A stretch of DNA of 64,000 bases from CAJXJP01 sp963926055 (GCA_963926055.1 CAWUVK010000002.1:1-64000); one strand, 5' to 3'; shown: positions 30,550-41,091, counted from the first letter of the stretch. Numbers and translations are program-made. Notes: a model not told the origin generated them from the letters alone.

Positions 30550-30602
30550 AAATCCCCTCCGCCTTTCAGGCATCTCCCCTTTATCAAAGAGGTGAAAGTT
30601 AA
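30550..30602. repeat. Possible REP-like GC-richer intergenic repeat
   Basis: A short GC-richer patch stands out from its AT-rich surroundings. On the minus strand it reads CACCTCTTTGATAAAGGGGA, then GATGCCTGAAAGGCGGAGGG. It contains a small hairpin (GCCTGAAAGGC) and resembles dispersed repetitive elements known from many bacterial genomes. Only this one copy lies in the window. Confidence 0.4.
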
Positions 30603-30639
30603 TAAAATTTTTTCTTTTTTTTTAAAGTATTTAGAAAAA

Positions 30640-31872
30640 TTATTTTATAATATCTAAAATAACTTTTGAAATTTTTGACTTATTATGTTTATAAAAACTA
30701 TCTTCGTCTAATAAATCTGCTTCTATAATTTCAATTTTTCTTCTGATTAATTCTGATTTTTCACCTGGAGACAAAAATAAATAGTCCCCTCATTTTATTG
30801 AAATATCATTTTGAAATGCTCTTTTTTGTTTTTCAGACAACTCAGGTTTTGCATTATTTAAAACAAAATAATCTATTCTTTTTCAGAGAAATCTTTCTAT
30901 TTTATTAATGAAATCAAGTTGAGTGAGTCACATAGTTTCTCATCATTTGTTCGTAGAATTTCAAATATAAATAATTTTTGCATTTGATTCTAAAAGTGAT
31001 TGTTTTACTCATCAAATAATAAAATTTGAAATAATAGATGTAAATAAATCACCAGGGCCAACTAATATATAATCTGCTTGCACTATTGCTTCATGCACTT
31101 GAGTATTATGAGAAGCTCAAGCTGAACAATCTGCTAATTCTAAATCTGCTATTCCAGCTGAATATTCTGCTACATTTGAAATCCTATCTTGAGATTCTAT
31201 GATTTCACCATTTCATAAAATAGCTCTGATTCTTGCTTTTTTTGTTGTTACAGGAACAACTTTTGCTTTTACTTCTAATAAATCATGCATAAAATCAATC
31301 ATTGCATCATAACTATTTGAAATATTTTTATGTGATGTTATAATATTTTTTTCAAAATTGTAATATAAACTTGCCATGAGAATATTACCAAATTTATGTC
31401 ATTTTAATTCTGAAGTGAGTGGAAGTTTTAAATCTAAAATATTAGCATATTTATTTTTTAATAAATTATATAAATCTCATGATTCAAATTCTACAAATTT
31501 TTGTAACTCTGCTTTTAAATCTCAGCCTCTTCCAAAAAATAATAATTCTTTATTTACTTGAGTAAACAATTCAAAAATGGTAAAATTTTGAATTTCTTCT
31601 TCATTAAGAAAAATATATTCAAAAACCAGTTTAAAATAATCTCTATATTTAGATGAACTCAACGAAAATAAACATCTTCTTAAATCTCCTGGTGGTGGTA
31701 AATGTAAACCAAGTTCATTCTTAAATGCGCCCATAAGTTCTCATGTTGTACGACCATCATCACTCATAGAAACAACCGAAGTAATTTCTACTTGTTTTGG
31801 GAAAAATTCATAAAATGCGTCGAGAAGATTTGATTGTCCATTTCAACCTCAAATCGTAGTTATTTTTGTCAT
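30640..31872 (-). CDS. yvcK: YvcK/CofD-like gluconeogenesis factor family protein
   Basis: The protein has 410 residues. The N-terminus ITTIGGGNGQSNLLDAF and SVVSMSDDGRTTGELMGAF are the nucleotide-binding loops of the UPF0052 family. GLHLPPPGDLRRCLFSLSS, ADYILVGPGDLFTSIISNF and IIYICNSTNKGGETMGLTQL complete the pattern (family consensus VxxPGDLYTSxxP and NxMTQPGET). YvcK (GlmR) binds UDP-sugars and controls carbon flow into cell-wall precursors. It lies 23 nt after galU, which makes a UDP-sugar, so the operon pairing fits. Gly in the first loop is partly TGA. Confidence 0.87.
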
Positions 31873-31895
31873 AAATTTTTTATAATAATTTATTT

Positions 31896-32771
31896 TTATT
31901 TTATATCTAAACTTTTAATAAAATCTATAAATTCGTCTTTTAATTCGTCTCTTTGAAGAGCATATGCAACGGTTGCTTTTATATAACCAATTTTTGAACC
32001 TGTATCATATCTATCTCAATCAACTGCGTGACCATAAATATCTTTATCTTTTCTCATCAATTCTAGTGCGTCAGCTAAACGAATTTCTCCATCTCCACTT
32101 CCACTGGTAGATTTTTCTAAATAATCAAAAATTTCAGGAGTCATAACATATTTTCCAATAGCAGCATTTCTAGAATTTGTTTCACTCGATTTTGGTTTTT
32201 CTAAAAATTTTTCTACTTCAAAAGTTTTATCATCAGGTTTAAGAGTTTCTAATATTCCATAATTTGATACTTCACTTTCAGGAACTTTTACTGTAGCAAT
32301 TATAGGAGCATTTTTTCTCGCAAAAGTTTCAACTAGTTGACTTGCAGCTGATTTTTTATTATCAATAATATCATCTCAAAATAAAATTAAAAAAGGTTCA
32401 TCTCCAACAAGATTTTTTGTTCTCAAAATAGCATCTCAATCACCTTTTGGATATGGTTGTCTCACATAAACAATATTTGCCATATTATTTAAACCTTGTA
32501 CCGTTTTTAAATAATCAAATTTTCCAGATCTATCGAGTCTTTCTTCCAGCTCAATATTTGAATCAAAATGATCTTCGATTGCTCTTTTACTTCTCCCAGT
32601 AACAATAATAATATCCGTGCATCCAGCAGAAATCGCTTCTTCTACCAACATTTGCATAACGGGTTTATCTATAATTGGAAACATTTCTTTTGGAAGAGCT
32701 TTTGTGGCTGGTAAAAATCTTGTACCAAAACCTGCTGCAGGAATTACGCATTTTCTTATTTTTTGAGGCAT
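31896..32771 (-). CDS. galU: UTP-glucose-1-phosphate uridylyltransferase
   Basis: The protein has 291 residues, the normal length. Motifs are CVIPAAGFGTRFLPATKALP (nucleotide-binding loop), PKEMFPIIDKPVMQMLVEEA, IIIVTGRSKRAIEDHFD, RQPYPKGDGDAI, FLILFGDDIID and VEKFLEKP, with AIGKYVMTPEIFDYLE and DTGSKIGYIKA near the end. It forms UDP-glucose from UTP and glucose-1-phosphate for surface glycans. It sits in a same-strand run: metG, membrane protein, ferredoxin, galU, yvcK, with gaps of 26 nt or less. TGA-Gly codons are few. Confidence 0.95.
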
Positions 32772-32797
32772 CTTATTTTATTTAAAAAAATTAATTA

Positions 32798-33088
32798 TTA
32801 GTACATACTTTTTAAAATTATTTCTCCATCTTGATCAGATGTGATTTTAGAGATACATGTCATCACTTCTTCATCAGCAAGAGGAAAACCTGGAGCAGTT
32901 GTTGCTTCTTTGTTTACAAACTCTTCACCTTTTTCTATTTCACACATACATGCTCCACAAATTCATGTAAAACAAGCTGAAGGGATTTCTACTCAATGCC
33001 CTTCTAGTTGTTTTAGAAGAGTTTTATTTAGGTCTGCATCTAAAGTTTTAATGATTTCTCATGATGCATTTTTAATAGTTATTTTCAT
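32798..33088 (-). CDS. 2Fe-2S ferredoxin
   Basis: The protein has 96 residues. IPSACFTGICGACMCEIEKG provides the Cx4Cx2C plant-type cluster ligands, and EVMTCISKI the fourth Cys. The N-terminal MKITIKNASGEIIKTLDADL is the usual beta-grasp start. It carries electrons for an unknown partner. The ATG overlaps the TAA of the upstream membrane-protein gene (TAATG), so the two are translated together. Fold and cofactor are very likely. Confidence 0.88.
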
Positions 33089-33648
33089 TATTTATTTTTA
33101 AAATTAAATTTATCAGTAACACTTTCATAATCATCCCAAATACTTTTTCCTTTTCAAAAAGATGTATTTTTTTTATTATTTCAGAAAAAATTATTATTTT
33201 TTGCTGTTGTCTTCCCTACAGTATTTCTCCATGAATTTTCATTGTCGTATTTACTAGATTCAGATTTATTTTCTAAATTTTCAGAAAATTTTTCTTGAAG
33301 TTTTTTTCTATTTTGTTCATAAAATGAACTTTGATTATTTCTTTTTTCTTCTTTATTTTCTAATACTTCATTTTGTTTTTCTATTTTATATTGATTTCCG
33401 TATCAATTATTTTTTTTGTATTTTTTTGAATTTTCAAGAGAGAATTCTTTTAATTTTGCTTTTATTTTTAATAATTCTGTATTCGATAAAAAATAATTTT
33501 TTATTTTTTTTATAAAAAATAATCAAATAAGAGAAAATGGAAAAAATGTTACAAATATAATACAAATAATTACAAAACGTATAAGAACTTTTTGTAATGA
33601 TGCTTTTTCTTTATTTGTAAGATGAATATATGACTGTGTATGGGACAT
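33088..33648 (-). CDS. Membrane protein with charged C-terminal tail, hypothetical
   Basis: The protein has 186 residues. One strong hydrophobic segment at about 20-46 (KVLIRFVIICIIFVTFFPFS) is followed by a long Lys/Asn/Glu-rich, probably disordered tail. It lies between metG (16 nt) and the ferredoxin gene (1-base overlap). Its glycines are a mix of TGA and GGN. No family or catalytic motif is seen. Confidence 0.6.
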
Positions 33649-33664
33649 AATTTAAAAATAGTTA

Positions 33665-35419
33665 TTATTCTACTTCAAATCTCGCAAAAAGTGGAGATCA
33701 TTTTTCAGTGATATTAAATGCTGGTTTTTCTTTTCTTAAATCTTCTAACTCACCTTTTTCTAGTCTTTCAGAATAATTTTCTAAACCAAGTTTTTCAAAT
33801 AATTCTGCCATTTTTTCTGGGAAAAATGCATACAGATTTAATCCAACTTGTCTTACTCATTCAGCTAAAGTGTATAATGTTTCAATAGTTTCACTTTTGT
33901 CATCATCTTTGATTGTTTGCCAAGGTTGTTTTGTATCAGCAAATTTATTTAATGTATCCAAGAAGAAAAATGTGTTATCAAGTCAACTTTTTAAATTATA
34001 TATATTCATAGCATCATCAAATATTCTAGGATAATCAAATTTGATAGTTTCAATAATATCTCATCATAAATATGATATTTCTTTATTTTCAATATTTCTT
34101 CAAAAATAACTTCATTCTCCAGATATAGTCAATTCATGAAAAAGTCAATTTTCTAAACCGAGTTTCATTGTGAGAACCACAACTCTGTTTACTAAATTCC
34201 CAAAATTATTTGCCATTTTTGCATTGAAATTTAAAACAGCATCTTTTCTATCATAATCTCAATCATTTCCGATTGGAAAAGCTGATAACATATAAAGTGT
34301 GAGTAATTCTTTTGAATATTTTTCTGAATATTCTACTGGATCGATTACATTTCCAATTGATTTACTCATTTTTTGTCCATCAACTGTGAAATATCCTCCT
34401 GTTAATATTTCGTTTGGTAAATAATCTAAATCTGATTCAGTATAATGTAATACTCCATCAGCATCAGTTTTTCCTAAATCAAAGTAACTTGCAAGCATAG
34501 CTGGCCAAAATATTGCATGGAATCTGATGATATCTTTTCAAACTACGTGTAATATTTCTCTTTTATTTTCAGAATTTCATTCCCAAAATATTTTTGATTC
34601 ATCGATAAATTCTTCATTATTTTTATCTCATGCTCTACTTTTTATACAACTTGTATAATAGTTAAATAATGCATCAAACCATACGTATGTCACTTGAGTG
34701 TCATCAAATGGTAATTTTATACCGAAAGTATTCGTTTCTCTAGAAATTGAAAAGTCTTCTAAACCTCTTGATACAAATGCCTTTACTTCGTTATATCTAA
34801 AATCTGGATTTACAAATTTAGGATTATCTTCATAAAATTCCTCTATCCATGTTTGATATTTTTTTAATTTGAAAAAATAATTTTTTTCTTTGATTTTATC
34901 GGGTTGAGTAAGATGATCAGGACAAACTTTTTCAATATTTTCTGATGGTTTTACTTTATCAGAAACAGGAAAAGTATCTCACGAAGTTTTATTTCTAAAA
35001 ACTAGATCTTCATCTTTTTTAAAAGATTCACATCAAATACAATACATTCCTTCGTATTCCCCTTCGTAAATATCACCTTTATCGAAACATTTTTGTAAAA
35101 CATTTTGTACAGTGATTTTATGTCTTTGTGAAGTTGTTCTAATAAAATCAGTATAATCCATATTAAAATGGTTCCATACTTTTTGATGAGACTGCGCCAT
35201 AGAATCCAAATATTGCATAATTGGTACTCCAGCTTCATTTGCTTTTATAACAGCTTTTTGACTATTTTCATCAATCCCAGTAGTAAATCTGGCATTACTT
35301 CCAGATATTTTTTGGTATTTATAAATCGTATTTGCAATAGTTGAGCTATAAAAATGCCCAACATGAACTGGTCAATTTCCATAATAAATCGGTGTTGTCA
35401 CATAAAAATTCTTCTTCAT
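33665..35419 (-). CDS. metG: Methionyl-tRNA synthetase
   Basis: The protein has 584 residues. The class I signature HIGH appears as HVGH in GNGPVHVGHFYSSTIANT; KMSKS is in GQKMSKSIGNVIDP. A zinc-knuckle segment, MYCIGCESFKKD, lies in the connective domain. Further on are FWPAMLASYF and FNAKMANNFGNLVNRVVV (anticodon-stem contact region). The C-terminal EMAP-like domain is absent, as in many short MetRS. It charges tRNA-Met. It is the first gene of a run to yvcK. Several TGA-Gly codons include one next to HVGH. Confidence 0.97.
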
Positions 35420-35470
35420 CAAAAAAAACTCATAAACTAAAATATATTTTCTCTTAGTTTAGTGAGTTTT
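35420..35470 (-). terminator. Terminator upstream of metG
   Basis: AAAAACTCA-TAAACTAA and TTAGTTTA-GTGAGTTTTT pair around an AT-rich loop. It ends the small gene at 35501-35746 and lies right before the metG start. Confidence 0.65.
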
Positions 35471-35500
35471 TGGCTTTTGTAAATAGTTTTTTAATATTAT

Positions 35501-35746
35501 CTAACAATTAAATAGAAACGATTTTTTATCAAATATTTCATCATTTCATGGTATTATTTTATTTGTTTGAGTTTTTACTCATTTAGGTCAAAATCAAATA
35601 GCTCAAATTGATTCCATAAATTCAATATTTACTCAATTATCTAATTCTGAGTTATCTCAATCCCTTAAAATAAGTTTTTCTGCAGATCTATGAGACGTAT
35701 CTTTTCATGACAACATACATCTTCATTCAGCATTACAAAGTGTCAT
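35501..35746 (-). CDS. Small code-25-only hypothetical protein
   Basis: The 81-residue ORF has nine in-frame TGA codons and no GGN, so every glycine is UGA. It is invisible to standard-code gene finders. The sequence begins MTLCNAEGRCMLSGKDTSHR and later has IEFMESIGAIGFGPKGVKTQ; it ends SFLFNC and stops at TAG. It has no signal peptide. A Cys/His set could bind metal. Because random AT-rich DNA could also contain such an open frame, its status as a real gene is uncertain, though the terminator after it supports transcription. Confidence 0.45.
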
Positions 35747-35969
35747 TTAATAACATTTTAAAAAATATTTTATTATCCTTTTAATATTTATACTTATTTT
35801 ATAAGATAATTTCAATTAATTTTTTGACATAATTTAATAATATATTCAGAATGTTTTTAAAATAATATTTTTAAAAAACCTACTTTTTACAGTGGGCTTT
35901 TTATTTTGCATTCATTTTTGTTTTTCTTGCAGTATTTCTAATATTTTCTGGAAGCGCAGGATAATTAAA
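35747..35969. other. AT-rich spacer, no gene seen
   Basis: This 223-base stretch holds a weak hairpin at about 35872-35905 (minus strand AAAGCCCAC / GTAGGTTTT, then T run) and a TTGACA at 35824-35829 without a well-spaced -10. No supported ORF is present. Confidence 0.4.
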
Positions 35970-36112
35970 TTAATCTCGATGATTATCTATTTTCACAATA
36001 TAAGTTCATTATTTTCAATATATCAGATAGCTCTGAATTGTTTATTGATTCTGAAATAATATACTTTTGAATCTTTCAATCTTTTTTCTTTTAGGTTGGA
36101 ATTTCTTTAATT
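35970..36112 (-). pseudogene. RelE/ParE-like toxin remnant, frameshifted
   Basis: On the minus strand one frame reads KVYYFRINKQFRAIGYIENN, and after a shift near 36000 a second frame gives IVKIDNHRD and TAA. The combined sequence resembles the C-terminal half of RelE/ParE-type toxins (a FRxNKQxR core and a final basic strand). No ATG or N-terminal half is present, and no antitoxin gene is adjacent. I infer a decayed toxin gene. Sequence similarity is short, so chance remains possible. Confidence 0.4.
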
Positions 36113-36178
36113 TCAAGTTAGTATATTTTAAATAAATGCTTAAAATGATAAATAATTAATCTCTATATAAAATATTTT

Positions 36179-36724
36179 ATGAAAACCTTAACTTTTACTC
36201 TCATATTATTACTAATATTTTTAAATCTATACTCAATTTACGAAAATAAAAATATTCAATCACTAATCGAAAAAAATACAGAATTATTAGAGAGTGTTTT
36301 TAAAAATACTCAATCTTCAATCAATAGTGACGAAGTAAGTTTGTCTGGTGCTGTAATAGAAATTCCTGAAAATAGTATAAATTCCGATAACCTAATTGAA
36401 TTAAAAATAGAAAATTTAGAAAAAAATGTTTCTTCAAGTGAAAATAACATTGATTCGAATGAAGATAAAATAGTTTTTTTATCATCTGTCGAAATTATAA
36501 ATTCATTAACACAGGAAGATTTTATTTGATTTTTAGTAGCAAGCAGTCCAAGTTGAAAGGTTTGACAAATGAAAAAAAATCCAAAAACAAATGAATTATT
36601 GCAAAGAAATTTAAACTGAGAATATATTGAGAAATACCTACAAATAAAAATTGACGAAATTAATAATACAGAATTACAAAAAAATCTTTTAGAATTTAAA
36701 CAAATCATCAAAGAATATAAATAA
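36179..36724 (+). CDS. Membrane-anchored hypothetical protein
   Basis: The protein has 181 residues. An N-terminal hydrophobic helix (MKTLTFTLILLLIFLNLYSI) anchors a polar, Ser/Asn/Glu-rich ectodomain with low-complexity stretches (SSSENNIDSNEDKIV). A more ordered C-terminus of about 70 residues has FIGFLVASSPSGKVGQMKKN and LLEFKQIIKEYK. All TGA-Gly codons occur in this last third. The family is not recognised. Confidence 0.6.
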
Positions 36725-36762
36725 AAAATACCTGAAATATTATTTTAGGTATTTTTTATTTC
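36722..36762. terminator. Bidirectional terminator
   Basis: AAAAAATACCT and AGGTATTTTTT pair around a 13-nt loop between two convergent genes. Confidence 0.75.
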
Positions 36763-37577
36763 ATCATTTCTTCTCCACATTTCATACAATAGTTTGCATC
36801 TCGAGGATTCATGGTTCTACATCTTTTACAAACTACTCCACGAGTATGTTTGTGTAAAATATTTTGATTACGCGCAGCTTCTTGAAATACCATTACCGTT
36901 ACAGCCGAAAATAATCAGATAGTTAGTGGTCAGAGAAACACCAAAAAACTTCATAGAAATTTTCACATATCAGTGACTGGATACATGTCTCAAAAACCGA
37001 CTGTTGTCATCGTAACTAAGCCCCACCAAAGTGCCATTGGAATTGAAGTGAATTCTGTCCCTAAAATTCATCTTTCAGTAAAATAAACTGCAACAGAACC
37101 GATAAATAATATAATCGCAAACAACAAAGTTACTGCGGCATATTCATCTTTATATTCTCAAATTGCTTTTATAAATCAACGAGTTAAAGGTATTTTTTTT
37201 AATAACCTTACAATCCTAAACACTCTTAAAATTCTTAAAACTTTTCAGAATTCTCCAACAACAAATACTCCCAAGAAAAATGGAAGAAATGATAATAAGT
37301 CGATAATTCTACCAATAGAAAAAATAAATGAAAGTTTATGTTCTGCTTTAAATAATCTATAAAAATATTCCCAAGCAAAAACCAAAGAAATAATCGCTTC
37401 AAAAATATATAAAGGTTTTTTATATATTTCTTCATTATCTCAAAAACTTTCAAAAACCAATACCCCTACAAAAATAATTATCAAAAAAGTTATGAAATGA
37501 TTTATAAAATTTCATAATGTACTTTCGGGATTTTCTAAAATATTATCTTTATTCACTGGATTTTCAGCCAAAATCAT
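36756..37577 (-). CDS. Voltage-gated-type potassium channel with C-terminal zinc ribbon
   Basis: The protein has 273 residues. The six-helix Kv layout is visible: S1 FINHFITFLIIIFVGVLV, S2-S3, an S4-like basic helix KVLRILRVFRIVRLLKK, then the pore with ALWWGLVTMTTVGFGDMYP. The selectivity filter is T192-V193-G194-F195-G196-D197; one filter glycine is encoded by TGA. S6 follows (FLGPLTIGLFSAVTVMVF). The C-terminus is a CxxC...CxxC zinc ribbon (VCKRCRTMNPRDANYCMKC), an uncommon cytosolic addition. It conducts K+ across the cytoplasmic membrane. A GTG a few codons upstream is an alternative start. Confidence 0.87.
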
Positions 37578-37611
37578 ATTTTTTAATTTTGTGATCACAT
37601 TATTTTTTTAC

Positions 37612-37646
37612 AAATAAAAAACTACTATAATTATAGCAGTTTTTTA
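37612..37646 (-). terminator. Rho-independent terminator
   Basis: AAAAACT-CTATAATTATAG-AGTTTTT type stem with one internal mismatch, after the Ste24-like protease gene. Confidence 0.7.
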
Positions 37647-37691
37647 TTTATATTGCAAAAAGATTGCTTTAAAGTTCACAGAAAAATTAAA

Positions 37692-38933
37692 TTATTTTTT
37701 AACATTTCTCAGTGCAGCAAATCTTTTTAAAGGATTTGGATGTGAATAATAGAAAAATTCAAATGCTGGATGTGGAGTGAGATTTGAAAGATTATTTCTC
37801 GATAATTTTTTCAAAGCACTAATTAATTTTTCTGCATCGTAATATTTTGCAGCAAATTCATCAGCTTCATATTCATTTTTTCTTGATAATAAACTTGTAA
37901 GTAATCCCATTACAATAGAAATTGGAGCGAATAATATTCCAAATGCAATTGCTCAAACGTGAAAACTTCATTCACTTGAACCTAAAGCTTGAGAAACTTC
38001 TGGAAAACTTAACGCTAAACCAAAAACAAAAAGCATGAATCCTGTTTGTACAATTGAAAACGCTAGCATTTGAAATGTATGTTTCCTTTTATAGTGACCA
38101 ATTTCATGAGCTAAAACAGCAACTAATTCATCCGTTTCTAAATCATTTATAAGTGTATCGTATAAAACAATTCTTTTATTTGGACCAAGTCCAGAAAAAT
38201 ACGCGTTTGCTTTACTTGATCTTTTTGAACCATCAATAACAAAAATATTATCGAGTTTAAATCCTACTTTATTTGAAAACTCTTCGATTGCATTTCTCAG
38301 TTCCCCATCTTCTAGTGGAGTTTGTTTATTAAAAATCGGTACAATCACTGACGAATAAAACATCATGAAAAATACAGAGATAAATGTCATCAAAATCCAA
38401 GCATACCACCAAAAATTATTTCCAGCAATAGAATAAATCCAAACAATAAGTGATAAAATTCATCCTCCTAAGAGAGCAGATAAAATCAATCATTTAATTG
38501 TGTCGAGGAAAAATAATTTTTTTGACATTTTGTTAAATCAAAATTTTTCTTCTATTACAAATGTTGAATAATAACTAAATGGTAATCCAATTATCGTTTG
38601 AAATAATGTAATAATTCCAAAGAAATAAAGAGCAATAACTATTTGATTTTGTGTAAATTGTCTTACAAATTCATCTAAATATCCAAAACCTCAAAATGCC
38701 AACATTCCAAGTGTTACAATAATCGAAAGTATCGAAGAAATCATTCCAAAACTATATTTTGTCTTTTCGTATTCTAAAGATTGAGCATATTTTTTTTCAT
38801 CATACACTTCTTTGAGCTCTTCTGGTAATTCTCCTGCTTTATTTTTATGATTTAAAAATCATAGAGTTTTTGTTAAAATTGCTTCAAAAATAACTAAAGC
38901 AATGATAATGAATAATATATTTTCTGGTGTCAT
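37692..38933 (-). CDS. M48 family zinc metalloprotease (Ste24-like)
   Basis: The protein has 413 residues. Several membrane helices are seen, including LIVWIYSIAGNNFWWYAWIL. The catalytic HExxH is in VAVLAHEIGHYKRKHTF, and the third zinc ligand Glu lies in SRKNEYEADEFAAKYY. KANAYFSGLGPNKRIVLYDT is the conserved Ste24 segment ahead of the active site, and SHPNPLKRFAAL the C-terminal one. Ste24-type CAAX proteases cleave membrane-associated peptides on the cytosolic side; substrates here are unknown. It lies 22 nt after cysS, probably co-transcribed. Confidence 0.92.
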
Positions 38934-38955
38934 TATTTTTATTTATTTGTGTAAA

Positions 38956-40419
38956 TTATACTTGTTCTACATAACTTCCCTCTCTAGAATCAATAATTTT
39001 ATATCCTTGAGCTAATAATTCATCTCTGAGAGTATCAGCAGTTTCGAAATCTTTATCAGCTTTTGCTTGATTTCTTTTTTCTAATAATTCTAAAATTTCA
39101 GCTGGAGTTTCTTCTTCGAGTTCGATAATACTAAAATCTACGATAGCTAAAACATCATTAAATGTTTCAAACATATCCATTAAAGCCATTTCTTCTTCTA
39201 AAGAAAAAGTTTTGTCAGCCACTCCAGTATTTACAAATTTTATAAAACTATGAAATTCTGCAATTGCTTCTGGCATATTAAAATCATCTTCTATTCTTGC
39301 CATATATTCTGAAACAACAATTTGCATTTCGTCTCTAAAATTTCTAGAAATCCCAAAAACATCTTTTTCACCAGCATCAATACTTCTTGATAAAGTTTTG
39401 AGTGTTTCATCAACTTTTTTAATTGTATTGAGGTTTGCTTCAATTTTTTCAAATGAAAAATCTACACTATCAGAATATTTTCCATTCATAAAGCCCAGAC
39501 GAATAGCTCTAAATAAATCTCATGATTTTACATGAGAATATTTTTTTTCTAAATCATCGAGTGTATAAAAATTATTTGCAGATTTAGACATTTTTTTACC
39601 ATCAACTGTAAGATGACCTGAATGTAACCAATATTTTGCAAATTCTTTTCTTGTACAAGCTTCGGTTTGTGCAATTTCATTTTGGTGATGTGGAAATACT
39701 AAATCACATCCTCCCATATGAATATCAATTTGTGGACCGTGATGTTTTATATTACATGCGCTACATTCGATATGCCAACCTGGTCTTCATTTAAGTGTGA
39801 TTTTTTCACTTTTTACTTCAAATTCTTCTTCCCAAAAATTTTCTCCATCTTCTGATTTATATGCTTTCCATAATACAAAATCTGCAGCAGCATCTTTTTC
39901 GTATTCATCATTATCAATTCTGACTGATGATTTCATTCCTGAAAAATCTAAATTTGCGAATTTACCATATTTTTTATATGATTTTACATCAAAATAAATA
40001 CTTCCATCTTCTGCAAGATAAGCATTTTTTCTGTTTAACATTGTCTGAATCATTCTTACCATTTCAGGTATAAGCGTAGTAACTGGAACTACTTTATCAG
40101 CTGGAATAATATTAAGTTTTTCAATATCTTCCAAAAATATTTTTGTATATTTTTGCGTAAAATCTCATAATTTTTCTCAAGCTGCTTGAGAATCTCTAAT
40201 AGTTTTATCATCAACATCTGTAATATTCATCACACTATCGACATTATTTCATAGAAATTTAAGCGATCTTACCACAATATCACAAAAAACATAGGTTCTT
40301 AAATTCCCAATATGAGCATTATTGTACACGGTTGGTCCACAGTAATAGACTTTTATAGCATCTTGTTTGAGTGGTTTAAATTCTTCTTTTTTTCTTGTTT
40401 TTGTATTAAATAGTTCCAT
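38956..40419 (-). CDS. cysS: Cysteinyl-tRNA synthetase
   Basis: The protein has 487 residues. The HIGH motif is YYCGPTVYNNAHIGNLRTYV (HIGN), preceded by the Cys zinc ligand. Other marks are MNITDVDDKTI, the zinc-binding WHIECSAC and GGCDLVFPHHQNEIAQTEA, and the KMSKS loop in GKKMSKSANNF. The C-terminal anticodon-binding half ends EILELLEKRNQAKADKDFET and ADTLRDELLAQGYKI. It charges tRNA-Cys. It lies 24 nt after a small 2Fe-2S protein gene and before the Ste24 protease gene. Confidence 0.97.
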
Positions 40420-40443
40420 TTTTTATAGTAAATTATTATTATT

Positions 40444-40686
40444 TTATTTCTTTTTTTTCTTTGGTTTTGGTTGGATGAGTTCTGCAGCTTTTGCTGGATT
40501 CATATAATTATGAATAGTATCTTCTATTTTAACGTTTGGTCATTTTTTACATTGCCCCATACATTTTGAATCTTCTATAATAACATTATTAAGAGAAAAT
40601 TTTTGTTTATCATTTTCTAATCTTGTGTTAATATATTTGCAAAAACGTTCTGTGCAGGTTTTCCCATGACATACTTGTACTTTCAT
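40444..40686 (-). CDS. Small (2Fe-2S) thioredoxin-like ferredoxin
   Basis: The protein has 80 residues. MKVQVCHGKTCTERFCKYIN at the N-terminus and SKCMGQCKKGPNVKIE mid-way give the Cys spacing of thioredoxin-like 2Fe-2S ferredoxins (as in the NuoE/HoxE C-terminal domain). A Lys-rich tail ends the protein. It is likely an electron carrier or a cluster-sensing protein; the partner is unknown. It is the first gene of a unit with cysS and the Ste24 protease. Confidence 0.78.
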
Positions 40687-40777
40687 TTTTTTATTTTAAT
40701 TTATAAGAATTGTGCTCATTGTAATCACCTTTTTAAAATAATCAAAAAGAAAAAAACCAAAAAAGTTTAAAAAAGTT

Positions 40778-40805
40778 TTGACTTTAATCTAAATTTTCAT
40801 ATTAT
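40778..40805 (+). promoter_or_regulatory. tRNA-Phe promoter
   Basis: TTGACT (40778-40783), a 16-nt spacer and TATTAT (40800-40805) place the start about 26 nt before tRNA-Phe. Confidence 0.65.
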
Positions 40806-40837
40806 CTGTCTCGCTGAAACGCAAAGAAAAAATTTAT

Positions 40838-40912
40838 GCCGGGATAGCTCAGGGGTAGAGCAGGGGACTGAAAATCCCTGTGTCGCAAGTTCAAATCTCG
40901 CTCTCGGCACCA
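40838..40912 (+). tRNA. tRNA-Phe (GAA)
   Basis: The acceptor GCCGGGA pairs with TCTCGGC (one G-U). The D arm GCTCAGGGGTAGAGC and anticodon loop CTGAAAA with GAA are clear, as is the T loop TTCAAAT. CCA is encoded. A TTGACT-N16-TATTAT promoter lies upstream and a hairpin terminator downstream. Confidence 0.95.
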
Positions 40913-40925
40913 TTTCAATAAAAAA

Positions 40926-40970
40926 GAAAAAACTCAAATCGAATCTTCACTGATTTGACTTGAGTTTTTT
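40926..40970 (+). terminator. Terminator between the two tRNA genes
   Basis: AAAAAACTCAA and TTGAGTTTTTT pair around a structured loop. It ends only 6 nt before tRNA-Leu begins. Confidence 0.65.
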
Positions 40971-40975
40971 TATTC

Positions 40976-41063
40976 GCGGGGGTGGTGAAACGGTAGACAC
41001 GCACGCTTGAGGGGCGTGTGGACAATTACGTCCGTGAGGGTTCAAATCCCTCTCTCCGCACCA
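40976..41063 (+). tRNA. tRNA-Leu (GAG)
   Basis: The acceptor GCGGGGG and CTCTCCGC fold with a long variable arm (about 14 nt) typical of class II Leu tRNA. Anticodon loop TTGAGGG gives GAG. T arm GAGGG-TTCAAAT-CCCTC and encoded CCA are present. A terminator separates it from tRNA-Phe, so read-through or a separate promoter is needed. Confidence 0.93.
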
Positions 41064-41091
41064 AATTGAAATAAACTATTCAGATTATACA

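Noticed and set aside
35824..35850. TTGACA promoter in the 35.8 kb spacer
   Set aside because: The nearest TATATT is 11 nt away, too close for a standard promoter, and no gene starts at the right distance.
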